The translations under genes and the position numbers were made by a program. Positions 8,876 to 18,887 of a stretch of 64,000 nt of DNA are shown here, in pieces. The stretch is taken from NCBI GenBank assembly GCA_963708245.1, contig OY970201.1, forward strand, positions 6,324,001 to 6,388,000, in the 5' to 3' direction. Positions within the stretch are counted from its first letter, which is position 1. Every line of letters begins with the position of its first letter. The notes beneath the pieces were generated by a model. The model ran no database searches. It was given only the letters and a program-made list of their open reading frames with translations, and had not been told where the DNA came from. Source of the stretch: CAVYXK01 sp963708245. Its GTDB lineage: Bacteria; Pseudomonadota; Alphaproteobacteria; Acetobacterales; Acetobacteraceae.

Positions 8876-10537
8876 CCTAAATCCGGCAGTTGAGTGATTG
8901 CGCGCCGCGGCTGAATCGGCAGATTTGGCCGGCATGAGCACAGAACAGAGATGTCTGGCGGTTCACCCCGCGGGTGAGCAACCGGAAGTTGCGCCGCATT
9001 CGGCGATTGCCGATACCTTCGCCGGGCGCGTGCACGTGGAGTGGGACGCCGCCGCACCGGTGACGCCGTTCGGCCAACTGCCATTCTTCATCGACTACCT
9101 GAAGCAGGCCGGGTTGTTCGACAATTGGGTTGCCGACTGTCCGCTGCGGTTCACTAGCCCGAATGCACCGCGTACACGCGATCTGCTTGGCACCGTGCTG
9201 CTGTCTGTTCTGGCGGGTCACCGGCGCTATGCCCATGTGACCGCGCTGCGCTGCGATCCGGTGAACCCGCCGTTGCTCGGCATGCGCAAGGTGGTCAGCG
9301 AGGACTCGGTTCGCCGCGGGCTGGAGAAGATCGACGAAGCGCAAGGCTCGGCCTGGCTGCAAAACCACCTGGACTATTGCACCGCTCCGCTGCTCGGCGA
9401 GCCGTGGGTGCTCGACATCGATACCACCATCAAACCTTTGTATGGGCACCAGGAAGGCGCCGAGCTGGGCTATAATCCGCACAAGCCGGGTCGGCCGTCG
9501 CACTGCTATCACAGCTACATGCTGTCGAACCTGCGGCTGGTGCTACGGGTCGAGGTATTGCCCGGCGATCAGCACAACGTCAGACACGCGACGGGCGGCT
9601 TGTGGGAGTTGCTGGATCATCTCGGAGCGGGGCAGCGGCCGTGGCTGCTGCGCGGAGACAAGTCGTGGGGCATCGAGCCGGTGATGGCGCGGGCCGAGCG
9701 GGAGGAGCTGGCGTATCTGTTCCGTCTGCGCATGACGAAAAACGTCACGCGGGCACTGCAACGGGCGATGCAGGCATCGGACTGGAAGGATGCCGGCCAG
9801 GGCTGGCAGGGCAAGGAGACGAGCCTGCGGCTGGAGGGCTGGAGCCGGCAGCGGAAAGTCATTCTGCTGCGCCGCCAACTGGCTGGTCCGCCGGCCGTCG
9901 ATCATGGCGATCCGGCTCAGCGGCGACTTGGCTTCGTCGAGGTGGGCCCCGATCAGGAGGCGTGGGACTACGCTGCGCTGGTCACCTCAATGGACGATGA
10001 AATCCTGACGCTGGGGCAGTTGTATCGCGATCGGGCGGATTGCGAGAACGTTTTTGACGAGCTGAAGAACCAATGGGGTTGGGGCGGTTTCACGACACAG
10101 GACCTCACGCGGTGTCGGCTGCTGGCCGGTATCGTTGCACTGATCTACAACTGGTGGAGCCTGTTCGTCCGGCTGGCTGATCCGGAGCACCATCGGGAGG
10201 CGATCACCACCCGACCCTTGCTGCTGTCGGCGATCGCGCAGCGCACCCAACACGCCGGCCAGGTGAGGCTGACGATCAGCAGCGCGCATGGCGCGCGCGA
10301 CAAGGCGAGGCAAGCTTACCTGCGCATCGCCGGCTTTCTTGACCGGCTGCGAAAAAGTGCGGAGCAGTTGGATCCGCTGCAACGCTGGTATCGCATCCTC
10401 AGTGAAGCGCTCCGCTACTTCTTGCATGGCCGGCAACTGCAGCCACCGCTTCGCCTGAGCCCGGCCTGAGCAATTACCCCAGGTTGTGGGTCGTCACTTC
10501 AGACCGGCGACGATCGGACCCAACTGCCGGATTTAGG
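8876..10537 (+). mobile_element. Insertion sequence, IS1380-type, 1662 bases, apparently complete
   Basis: The ends are perfect 17-base inverted repeats, CCTAAATCCGGCAGTTG at 8876-8892 and its complement at 10521-10537, around a single full-length transposase gene. Flanking four-base sequences are TTAT (left) and TGAT (right), so a target duplication is either mutated by one base or absent. The element lies between the LysR gene and the SDR gene, ending 19 bases before the SDR start codon. Confidence 0.88.
8934..10469 (+). CDS. IS1380-family transposase
   Basis: 511 residues. The DDE-type catalytic core is visible as EPWVLDIDTTIKPLYG (first Asp), PWLLRGDKSWG (second Asp) and the Y-R-E-K signature around LYRDRADCENVFDELKNQWG, ending in GGFTTQDLTRCRL. 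The length is normal for the family and there is no frameshift, so the enzyme should be active. Start at 8934 is the first ATG after the left repeat; an alternative in-frame non-ATG start at 8898 would overlap little with the terminal repeat. Codon use and GC content do not stand out from neighbours. Confidence 0.9.
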   Translation: MSTEQRCLAVHPAGEQPEVAPHSAIADTFAGRVHVEWDAAAPVTPFGQLPFFIDYLKQAGLFDNWVADCPLRFTSPNAPRTRDLLGTVLLSVLAGHRRYAHVTALRCDPVNPPLLGMRKVVSEDSVRRGLEKIDEAQGSAWLQNHLDYCTAPLLGEPWVLDIDTTIKPLYGHQEGAELGYNPHKPGRPSHCYHSYMLSNLRLVLRVEVLPGDQHNVRHATGGLWELLDHLGAGQRPWLLRGDKSWGIEPVMARAEREELAYLFRLRMTKNVTRALQRAMQASDWKDAGQGWQGKETSLRLEGWSRQRKVILLRRQLAGPPAVDHGDPAQRRLGFVEVGPDQEAWDYAALVTSMDDEILTLGQLYRDRADCENVFDELKNQWGWGGFTTQDLTRCRLLAGIVALIYNWWSLFVRLADPEHHREAITTRPLLLSAIAQRTQHAGQVRLTISSAHGARDKARQAYLRIAGFLDRLRKSAEQLDPLQRWYRILSEALRYFLHGRQLQPPLRLSPA

Positions 10538-10556
10538 TGATCGGAGGATTGCACCG

Positions 10557-11321
10557 ATGAGCGGAAAACTCGCAGACAAGATCGCGGTCGTCACTGGCGG
10601 CAGCGCGGGCATCGGCCTTGGAGTGGCGAAGCGCTTCGCCCAAGAAGGGGCCCGCGTCTTCATCACCGGCCGCGACTGCGTCAGGCTGGACCACGCGGTC
10701 GCCGAGATCGGCGGCGGTGCGATCGGCGTCCAGGGTGACGCATCGAAGCTTGCGGACATCGATAGGATCTACGCCACTGTCAAAGAGAGCGCCGGCCATA
10801 TCGACGTGCTGTTCGTGAATGCTGGTGTCTATGAATTCGGAAAATTGGGTGAGATCACTGAGGCGCATTTCGACAAGATCTTCGACACCAATGTGCGCGG
10901 TGTGCTCTTCGCCGTGCAGAAGGCGCTGCCGCTGCTCGCGGAAGGAGCGTCGGTGATCCTGACCGGCTCGATCGCGTCGATCAAAGGATTCGAGGCGTTT
11001 GGTGTCTACAACGACTCGAAGGCGGCGGTGCGGTCGTTCGCCCGGACCTGGATCGTAGACCTGAAGGGTCGCAACATCCGCGTCAACGTGCTGAGTCCGG
11101 GGCACATCGACACGCCCGGGTTGTCTGTGTTGTTCGACGACAGCCAGAAGGCGGGAGCTGTCGGCAATGTGCCGCTGGGTCGGCTCGGGACGCCGGACGA
11201 TATGGCCAAGGTAGCGGTGTTCCTGGCCTCCGATGACAGCGGTTACGTCAATGGTGTCGAGTTTTTCGCCGATGGTGGGGTCGCCCAGGTCCTGAATACC
11301 CGGGCGTCGGCAGAGCTTTGA
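10557..11321 (+). CDS. SDR-family NAD(P)-dependent oxidoreductase
   Basis: Classical short-chain dehydrogenase of 254 residues: cofactor motif VVTGGSAGIGLG (residues 11-22), a NAG motif (LFVNAGVYEFG), the catalytic Ser in ILTGSIASIKG and the YNDSK catalytic Tyr/Lys, then SPGHIDTPG and a C-terminal DGG. Arg in ITGRD after the second strand suggests NADPH preference. Substrate unknown. A GGAGG site 9 bases before the ATG survives, but the IS1380-type element ends only 19 bases upstream, so the native promoter has been moved 1.66 kb away. Expression may now depend on an outward promoter of the element. Confidence 0.92.
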   Translation: MSGKLADKIAVVTGGSAGIGLGVAKRFAQEGARVFITGRDCVRLDHAVAEIGGGAIGVQGDASKLADIDRIYATVKESAGHIDVLFVNAGVYEFGKLGEITEAHFDKIFDTNVRGVLFAVQKALPLLAEGASVILTGSIASIKGFEAFGVYNDSKAAVRSFARTWIVDLKGRNIRVNVLSPGHIDTPGLSVLFDDSQKAGAVGNVPLGRLGTPDDMAKVAVFLASDDSGYVNGVEFFADGGVAQVLNTRASAEL

Positions 11322-11343
11322 CGCTGGGTTTTACCGGCGCTTT

Positions 11344-11532
11344 TTAGGGGATCAGGAAATACTCGTCCATATCGGCGGTGCGGCTCGGACCGAGCTTGCG
11401 CATCGGATCGCCGCCCGGCGCCTCGATCTTGATCACGTCGGCGCCGGCATCGCCCAGTACCTGCGTCGCCATCGGCCCCAGCACGTTGATCGTCAGATCG
11501 ATCACGCGCACGCTCGCTAGCGGACCGCTCAT
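11344..11532 (-). pseudogene. CaiB/BaiF (family III) CoA-transferase, N-terminal stub
   Basis: Only 62 residues remain: MSGPLASVRVIDLTINVLGP, MATQVLGDAGADVIKIEAPG, then GDPMRKLGPSRTADMDEYFLIP. This is the first helix-strand unit of family III CoA-transferases (normal length about 400). The start has a GGAGCGAAGA ribosome site, so the stub could be translated, but the active-site Asp and the rest of the enzyme are lost. The break lies just before the end of the SDR gene. Confidence 0.75.
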
Positions 11533-11595
11533 TCTTCGCTCCGCATCCCATTGGTTCCCCTTGCCTCGAAGATACTCTACCGTCGAAATCCCTGG

Positions 11596-11645
11596 TTCAC
11601 CATGTCATTGCGAGGAGCGAATGCGACAAAGCAATCTCCCAATAA
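11596..11645. repeat. Dispersed intergenic repeat of the 'cattgcgaggagcgaa' type
   Basis: The stretch starting CATTGCGAGGAGCGAATG and continuing GACAAAGCAATCTCCC has the half-palindromic form of a short repeat common between genes of many proteobacteria (CATTGCGAGC...GCAATCC). Only one copy is seen in this window. It lies upstream of the dimethylformamidase genes and downstream of the CoA-transferase stub. Confidence 0.5.
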
Positions 11646-11699
11646 CGGACCGCCTGGACGGTTGCATCGTCGCCACTCTGCCCACCTGAAAGCCCGACC

Positions 11700-12002
11700 A
11701 TGTACCGCTTCGACAAGACACGCCTCGATCTCGCCCGCGAATTCCGCGCCAACCCTTGGGGCGAGCACAGCCCAGACTTGCAATATCTGCTCAATCTGAT
11801 GCGCACCGCCCGCACCGCTCCCTTCCACGTGCTGTTCATCGACAAAGCAGGCGAACGCTGGACACTCGGCATCATGGAGCCCGGGCAGCGCAAACCGCCG
11901 CGCCGCACCAATACCGTCTTCGCCGACCTCAAACAGGCGGAATGGCACGTCTTCCGCCTACGCTGGGCCCAACTGGCGGGCGAGGAGCTTCCGATCGAAT
12001 GA
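11700..12002 (+). CDS. N,N-dimethylformamidase-like small (alpha) subunit
   Basis: 100 residues: MYRFDKTRLDLAREFRANPW, GEHSPDLQYLLNLMRTA, then KAGERWTLGIMEPGQRKPP. In known N,N-dimethylformamidases a small alpha subunit of about 130 residues pairs with a large beta subunit in an (alpha-beta)2 unit; gene order and the 4-base ATGA overlap with the next gene fit that. The R-P-P-R...WHVFRLRWAQLAGEEL tail fits the small subunit. On its own the protein is too short for a confident family call; the neighbour makes it likely. Slightly shorter than the characterised subunit. Confidence 0.72.
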   Translation: MYRFDKTRLDLAREFRANPWGEHSPDLQYLLNLMRTARTAPFHVLFIDKAGERWTLGIMEPGQRKPPRRTNTVFADLKQAEWHVFRLRWAQLAGEELPIE

Positions 12003-14239
12003 CCAAGGTCATGGGATACTGCGACCGCTGGAGCGTCGCCGCCGGCGAGACGGTGCGCTTCATGGTGAGCTGCCTCGAGGGCGATCGCTACACGGCACAG
12101 ATCGTCCGGTTGAAGCAGCCGGACGCCGGACCGCTCGCCACGAAATTCGCGCCCGAACCTGTCGAAGCGCCCTGCAACGACATCCACGCCGGCCGCTATC
12201 AGCGGATCCCGATCGGCTCTCTCGCTGTGGTGCCGCAACATCCCGCGCTGGCGCCACCCGGCAGCTTCACCCTGACGACGTACCTGTTCCCCACCACGCC
12301 GACCAAATCCCGCCAGGCGATCATGGGAACCTGGCGCGAAGACACGCAAACAGGCTTCGGCCTGGAAATCGACGCAACCGGCACCCTGACTTTCCGCTGC
12401 GGTGCCGGGACTGGCCGCGTCGCCACCATCTCCACACAGCGCCCACTCTCCGCGCGACGCTGGTATTTCGTCGCTGCCAGCTTCGATTCTGCAACCGGCA
12501 CAATGACCGTCCGGCAGCAGCCGGTGTCGCTCCACCTCTTCCATGGCGAAACCGATGCCACAGCTACCGCGACCACCGGCCTTCGCCCGACCGCCGGCGG
12601 TCCGCTGACGTTCGCCGCCTGGAGCACCGGCCCGCAATCCGCGCCATCCGCTTGGGGCGGCCTCGGTTTCATCTGTCACTTCAATGGCCGGATCGACAGC
12701 CCGCGTGTGGCCGGCTGCGTGCTCGACCGCGCCGGCACCGAGGCATTGGCGACCGCACCCACATCAGCCGCCGTTGCTGACCTGATCGGCGCTTGGGATT
12801 TTGGCCACGATATCCCGACCGAGATCATTCGCGATCTCGGCCCCTGGAAGCTCGACGGCGTGATCGTCAACCAACCCACGCGCGCGGTCCCCGGATGGAA
12901 CTGGGACGGAAGCGAAACCTGCTGGATGCACGCTCCATCCCAATATGGCGCCATCCATTTCCACGATGACGATCTTGTCGATGCCTGCTGGGAGCCGGAT
13001 TTCGCCTTCACCATCCCCGAGACGCTGCGCTCAGGCGTCTATGCCGCCCACCTGAGCGCCGACGGCTTAGATTTTTGGGTGCCGTTCTTCGTCCGCCCGC
13101 CGCGCGGCACGACACGATCGCCCGTCGCTTTCCTAGCATCGACCGCGACCTACACCGCCTATCTCAACAATGTCGGCCGCTTTCTGTCGCTGGCAACCGA
13201 GCTCTACCAGGGCCGGTTGATGACGCTCGACCATATCGACGCGCTGTTGATCGAGCACCCCGAAATGGGCCTGTCCCTCTACGACCGACATTCGGACGGC
13301 AGCGGCGTCGCCTATTCCAGCCGGCACCGTCCGGTGCAGAACGTCAGGCCCACGGGCCGGCACTGGAACTTCAACATCGACCTCTTCATCATCGACTGGC
13401 TGGAAAAGCTCGGCGGCGACTATGACGTGATCACCGAAGAAGACCTCCAACACGAGGGCCTCGGCCTGCTGGCGCCCTATCGCGTCGTGATCACCGGCTC
13501 GCATCCCGAATACGATTCCGCCGGCATGCTGGACAGTTTCGAAGCATACCTCCGCCGCGGCGGGCGGCTGATGTACATGGGGGGCAACGGCTTCTACTGG
13601 CGCATCGCGCATCATCCGACGCGTCGCGGCGTGATCGAGGTGCGACGCGCCGAAGGCGGCGTGCGCGCCTGGGATGCCGACCCCGGCGAGGCCTTCCACA
13701 GCTTCACCGGCGAGTATGGCGGGCTGTGGCGGCGCAACGCGCGCGCCCCGCAGCGTCTCGTCGGTGTCGGCTTCATAAGCCAGGGCTTCGACAAGTGCAG
13801 TTACTACCGCCGCACAGCCCAGGCCGACGATCCGCGTGCCAACTGGATGTTTGCCGGCATTGATGAAGACGTGATCGGCAATTTCGGCGTGTTGCAGGAC
13901 GGCGCGGCCGGGCTGGAGATCGACGCTGCCGATCCGCGCCTGGGCACCCCGCCGCACGCGCTGGTGATGGCCCGCAGCGAGCACCACTCCAACACCTACG
14001 AGCTGGTTGCCGAGGAAGTACTGGTCCCGCACGGCGCCACGGACGCGATCATCAACCCCGAGATCCACGCCGACATCACGTTCTTCGAAACACCGAACGG
14101 CGGCGCCGTTTTCTCCACCGGCTCGATCGCCTATGCGGGATCGCTGGGCTGGAGCGGGTTCGACAACAACCTGTTCCGATTGACGACGAACGTGCTCACC
14201 CGCTTCAAGGACCCAACCCCGTTCGTCGCGCCCGGCTGA
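11999..14239 (+). CDS. N,N-dimethylformamidase-like large (beta) subunit
   Basis: 746 residues, near the 762 of the characterised enzyme, which hydrolyses dimethylformamide to dimethylamine and formate. Residues about 90-290 form a LamG/ConA-like beta-sandwich (FGLEIDATGTLTFRCGAGTG, WYFVAASFDSATGTMTVR). The second half is the family's amidotransferase-like catalytic domain (SGVYAAHLSADGLDFWVPFF, FNIDLFIIDWLEK, VITGSHPEYDSAGMLDSFEA, RGGRLMYMGGNGFYWRI). The known enzyme binds one iron through two Tyr and one Glu; candidates here are Tyr385 or Tyr388, Tyr428 and Glu504, but this is my alignment by eye. The start overlaps the small subunit stop (ATGA), indicating translational coupling. Substrate may be another formamide or amide. 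Confidence 0.82.
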   Translation: MTKVMGYCDRWSVAAGETVRFMVSCLEGDRYTAQIVRLKQPDAGPLATKFAPEPVEAPCNDIHAGRYQRIPIGSLAVVPQHPALAPPGSFTLTTYLFPTTPTKSRQAIMGTWREDTQTGFGLEIDATGTLTFRCGAGTGRVATISTQRPLSARRWYFVAASFDSATGTMTVRQQPVSLHLFHGETDATATATTGLRPTAGGPLTFAAWSTGPQSAPSAWGGLGFICHFNGRIDSPRVAGCVLDRAGTEALATAPTSAAVADLIGAWDFGHDIPTEIIRDLGPWKLDGVIVNQPTRAVPGWNWDGSETCWMHAPSQYGAIHFHDDDLVDACWEPDFAFTIPETLRSGVYAAHLSADGLDFWVPFFVRPPRGTTRSPVAFLASTATYTAYLNNVGRFLSLATELYQGRLMTLDHIDALLIEHPEMGLSLYDRHSDGSGVAYSSRHRPVQNVRPTGRHWNFNIDLFIIDWLEKLGGDYDVITEEDLQHEGLGLLAPYRVVITGSHPEYDSAGMLDSFEAYLRRGGRLMYMGGNGFYWRIAHHPTRRGVIEVRRAEGGVRAWDADPGEAFHSFTGEYGGLWRRNARAPQRLVGVGFISQGFDKCSYYRRTAQADDPRANWMFAGIDEDVIGNFGVLQDGAAGLEIDAADPRLGTPPHALVMARSEHHSNTYELVAEEVLVPHGATDAIINPEIHADITFFETPNGGAVFSTGSIAYAGSLGWSGFDNNLFRLTTNVLTRFKDPTPFVAPG

Positions 14240-14299
14240 GCGCCGCAAAATCCGCTTCTTCTGGGGCCGCCAGGTGGACCGCCGTCCGCCTCTCCCCCC

Positions 14300-14356
14300 G
14301 GCACCTCACCCGCCGCGCTGCTGCGCGGCGACCTCTCCCGCAGAGCGGGAGAGGTG
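14300..14356. repeat. Dispersed palindromic repeat, copy 1
   Basis: GGCACC-TCACCCGCCGCGCT followed by GCGCGGCGACCTCTCCCGC, then a GCGGGAGAGGTG arm. CCTCTCCCGC and GCGGGAGAGG form a stem. The same sequence, about 90% alike, is at 16636-16692; the pair brackets the groES-groEL operon. In this position it can also serve as a hairpin between two convergent genes. Confidence 0.75.
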
Positions 14357-14416
14357 AAGTGAAGGGTGCCGCTGCGCGGAGACCTTGGCGATATCGCCGC
14401 GGCCTCACCTGATCGA

Positions 14417-16051
<1,635 letters not shown>

Positions 16052-16089
16052 CTTGTGTGTCTCCTCTCTGTCGCGTTGAACCGAGCCGA

Positions 16090-16407
16090 TCAGGCGGCTT
16101 TCTGCCGGGCCGCAGGGGTGCCCTCGACGATGCCCATGATGTCTGACTCCTTCATGATCAGCAGCTCCTCGCCGTCGAGCTTGACCTCTGTGCCAGACCA
16201 TTTGCCGAACAGGATGCGGTCGCCTTGCTTCACATCCAGGGCCACCAACTGGCCCTGCTCGTTGCGTGCGCCGGGGCCGGCGGCGATGACCTCACCCTCG
16301 ATCGGCTTCTCCTTGGCCGTATCGGGGATGATGATACCGCCCGAGGTCTTTTCCTCGGCCTCAATGCGCCGGACGACCACCCGGTCGTGCAGGGGACGGA
16401 ACTTCAT
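16090..16407 (-). CDS. groES: Co-chaperonin GroES (10 kDa)
   Basis: 105 residues: MKFRPLHDRVVVRRIEAEEK, the mobile loop EEKTSGGIIIPDTAKEKP, then GEVIAAGPGARN and KWSGTEVKLDGEELLIMKES. It caps the GroEL ring. The start at 16407 is preceded by GGGAG. The C-terminus is about eight residues longer than usual (EGTPAARQKAA). First gene of the groESL operon. Confidence 0.97.
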   Translation of the reverse strand: MKFRPLHDRVVVRRIEAEEKTSGGIIIPDTAKEKPIEGEVIAAGPGARNEQGQLVALDVKQGDRILFGKWSGTEVKLDGEELLIMKESDIMGIVEGTPAARQKAA

Positions 16408-16477
16408 GCAGATCACTCCCTCAGTTGCGTTAGGTGATTGACTGGTCGCGGGCGGGATCGCCCCGGCCGCGCCGCTG

Positions 16478-16504
16478 TTAGCACTCCTCATATGAGAGTG
16501 CCAG
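16478..16504 (-). promoter_or_regulatory. CIRCE operator (HrcA-binding inverted repeat)
   Basis: TTAGCACTC, nine spacer bases, GAGTGCCAG. The consensus is TTAGCACTC-N9-GAGTGCTAA, so the left arm is perfect and the right arm differs in the last three bases (two mismatches to a perfect palindrome). It lies 71 bases before the groES start, the normal place for heat-shock repression by HrcA. The hrcA gene itself is not in the window. Confidence 0.93.
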
Positions 16505-16635
16505 CGATAGGCCAAAAGGGCTCAGGCATCAAGCGCGGACAAATTTACCTCTCCGGCAGGGCGGGAGAGAGCCCATCCCCGTGCTACGACAGGGGGACCG
16601 GTTGGCGCGGCGAACCGGGTGAGAGCCTCGCGCCC

Positions 16636-16692
16636 GGCACCCTCACCCGCCGCGCTTCGCGCCGCGACCTCTCCCGCAGGGCGGGAGAGGTG
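16636..16692. repeat. Dispersed palindromic repeat, copy 2
   Basis: Second copy of the element at 14300-14356 (GGCACCCTCACCCGCCGCGC, ... CGACCTCTCCCGC, GCGGGAGAGGTG). A partial third copy (CTCTCCGGCAGGGCGGGAGA) lies at about 16551-16571. The block separates the groESL promoter from the end of the helicase gene. Confidence 0.75.
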
Positions 16693-16697
16693 GGAGT

Positions 16698-18887
16698 CTA
16701 TGCCGGCTCGACGAAGCGATCGAGGACCCGCTTGTCGCCGGCGCGGTCGAAGGCGACGTCCAGCCGGTCGTCCTCGGCGGCGGTGACGGTGCCGTAGCCG
16801 AATGTCTGGTGAAACACGCGGCTGCCGACCGGAATGGCCTCGTCCCGGGCTGGGCGGGACGGTTGTTCCCATGCTTCGACCACCCGCGTGCGCCGGGCGA
16901 CGAGCGGGAACTGTCCGGTGAATACGGTGGGCGCCGTCAGCCGCGCCTCGCGGGCCAGAGTTGCCGATCCGGTGCGCTCGATCTCTGCGTCCGGTAGCTC
17001 GTCGATGAAGCGGCTCGGGATGCTGGTCTGCCAGTTCGCATAAATCCGGCGGTTCGCCGCATAGCTGACGACAGCACGGCGGCGGGCGCGAGTGAGCCCT
17101 ACATACGCAAGGCGCCGTTCTTCCTCCAGCGCCTTCAAGCCGGATTCATCGAGCGCCCGCTGGTTAGGGAACAGACCCTCCTCCCAGCCCGGCAGGAAGA
17201 CGGTGTCGAACTCCAGCCCCTTGGCGCCGTGCAGCGTCATCAGCGAGACGCGGTCGCCCTCGGCGTTCTCCTCGTTCTCCATGACCAATGAGACATGATC
17301 GAGAAAACCCGCCAGGGTTTCGAAATCTGCCAGCGCGCGGACCAGCTCCTTCAGGTTCTCAAGTCGCCCCGGTGCCTCGGGCGACTTGTCCTTCTGCCAC
17401 ATCTCCGTATAGCCGCTCTCGTCCAGCAGGGTCGCGGCGGTCACCACATGACCCTCGCGATCTAGCATCTCGCGCCAACGCACAAAGCCGCGCAGCAGGT
17501 CGGCGACGGCAGTCTTCACCTTGCCTCTCAGCGTGCCGTCGGCAATGAGCTTCGCGGCCGCGTCCAGCAGTGGAATCCGCTCGGCGCGCGCGGCTTCGTG
17601 CATGGTTCGCAGCGCCGCCTCGCCCACGCCTCGGCGGGGAACATTGACGATACGCTCGAAGGCGAGGTCGTCGGCCGGTTGTACGACGATCCGCAGATAG
17701 GCGATGGCGTCGCGGATCTCCTGGCGCTCGTAGAAGCGCAGGCCGCCGACCACCCGGTACGGAATGCCGAGCACAATTAACCGTTCCTCGAAGGCGCGCG
17801 TCTGGAACCCGGCGCGCACCAGCACGGCCATCTCGGCCAGGGGATGGCCGTCACGACGTAGCGACTCGATGCGCTCGCCGACCATGCGGGCTTCCTCGTC
17901 GGAGTCCCACAAAGCGACGACGCTGACCTTCTCGCCGCCAGCAGCGTCGTTGCGGCCGGGGCGCAGCGTCTTGCCAAGCCGGCCCTCGTTATGCGCGATC
18001 AGCGCCGATGCGGCGGCAAGGATTGGGGGAGTCGAGCGGTAGTTCGCCTCCAGTCGGACGATCTTCGCGCCGGGAAAATCCTGCTCGAAGCGCAGGATGT
18101 TCTCGACTTCGGCGCCGCGCCAGGAATAGATGGACTGGTCGTCGTCGCCGACGCAGCAGATGTTGCGGTGCAACTGCGCCAGCAGGCGCAGCCAGAGATA
18201 CTGCACCAAGTTGGTGTCCTGGTACTCGTCGACCAGAATGTAACGAAAAGCGCGGTGATACTGCGCGAGCACATCCGGCTGGGTGCGCATGATCTCCGTC
18301 ATGTGCAGCAGCAGGTCGCCGAAATCGGCCACGTTCAATGACGCGAGCCGGGACTGGTAGGCGGCATAGACCTCGCGCGCGCGGCCGTCGGCGAAATCGG
18401 TGTCATCCGCCGGCGTGATCCGGGTGGGGGTCAGCCCGCGATCCTTCCAGCGCTGGATCAGTCCCATCATTGCCGGAGGTGCCCAGCGCCGCGAGTCGAT
18501 CCGCTCGGCCTCCATCACCTGCTTGAGCAAGCGAAGCTGGTCGTCGGCGTCCAGAATGGTGAACGACGGCGACAGCCCGACATATTCGGCATGCCGGCGC
18601 AGCATGCGGGCGCAGAGCGCGTGGAACGTGCCGAGCCAGAGCCCTTCCGGCGGCCGACCGAGGATGGCGCCGACCCGATCGCGCATCTCCCGCGCCGCCT
18701 TGTTGGTGAAGGTCACCGCCAGCACCTGGCTCGGCCATGCACGGCCGGTGACGAGGATATGCGCGAAACGCGTGGTCAGCACCCGGGTCTTGCCGGTGCC
18801 TGCGCCCGCGAGCACCAGCAATGGCCCATCGACGGTCTCCACCGCCTCGCGCTGCTCGGGATTGAGCCGGGCCAGGTAGTCGGTCAT
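16698..18887 (-). CDS. ATP-dependent DNA helicase, UvrD/PcrA family (superfamily I)
   Basis: 729 residues with all superfamily I motifs in order: Walker A VLAGAGTGKTRVLTTR, motif II DEYQDTNLVQY, motif III VGDDDQSIYSWRGA, motif IV RLEANYRSTPPIL, motif V TLHGAKGLEFDTVFLPG and motif VI YVGLTRARRR, then a C-terminal Tudor-like PcrA/UvrD segment (VFHQTFGYGTVTAAEDDRLD). It unwinds DNA 3' to 5' in nucleotide excision or mismatch repair and in clearing recombination intermediates. The start (18885-18887) shares one base with the metF stop, so the two genes are coupled. UvrD versus PcrA naming cannot be decided here. Confidence 0.95.
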   Translation of the reverse strand: MTDYLARLNPEQREAVETVDGPLLVLAGAGTGKTRVLTTRFAHILVTGRAWPSQVLAVTFTNKAAREMRDRVGAILGRPPEGLWLGTFHALCARMLRRHAEYVGLSPSFTILDADDQLRLLKQVMEAERIDSRRWAPPAMMGLIQRWKDRGLTPTRITPADDTDFADGRAREVYAAYQSRLASLNVADFGDLLLHMTEIMRTQPDVLAQYHRAFRYILVDEYQDTNLVQYLWLRLLAQLHRNICCVGDDDQSIYSWRGAEVENILRFEQDFPGAKIVRLEANYRSTPPILAAASALIAHNEGRLGKTLRPGRNDAAGGEKVSVVALWDSDEEARMVGERIESLRRDGHPLAEMAVLVRAGFQTRAFEERLIVLGIPYRVVGGLRFYERQEIRDAIAYLRIVVQPADDLAFERIVNVPRRGVGEAALRTMHEAARAERIPLLDAAAKLIADGTLRGKVKTAVADLLRGFVRWREMLDREGHVVTAATLLDESGYTEMWQKDKSPEAPGRLENLKELVRALADFETLAGFLDHVSLVMENEENAEGDRVSLMTLHGAKGLEFDTVFLPGWEEGLFPNQRALDESGLKALEEERRLAYVGLTRARRRAVVSYAANRRIYANWQTSIPSRFIDELPDAEIERTGSATLAREARLTAPTVFTGQFPLVARRTRVVEAWEQPSRPARDEAIPVGSRVFHQTFGYGTVTAAEDDRLDVAFDRAGDKRVLDRFVEPA

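Noticed and set aside
8872..10541. Four-base target duplication for the IS1380-type element
   Set aside because: Flanks are TTAT and TGAT; one mismatch in four bases is too weak to claim.
13133..14248. 371-codon minus-strand frame opposite the dimethylformamidase-like gene
   Set aside because: Shadow of a recognised coding region; no start signals.
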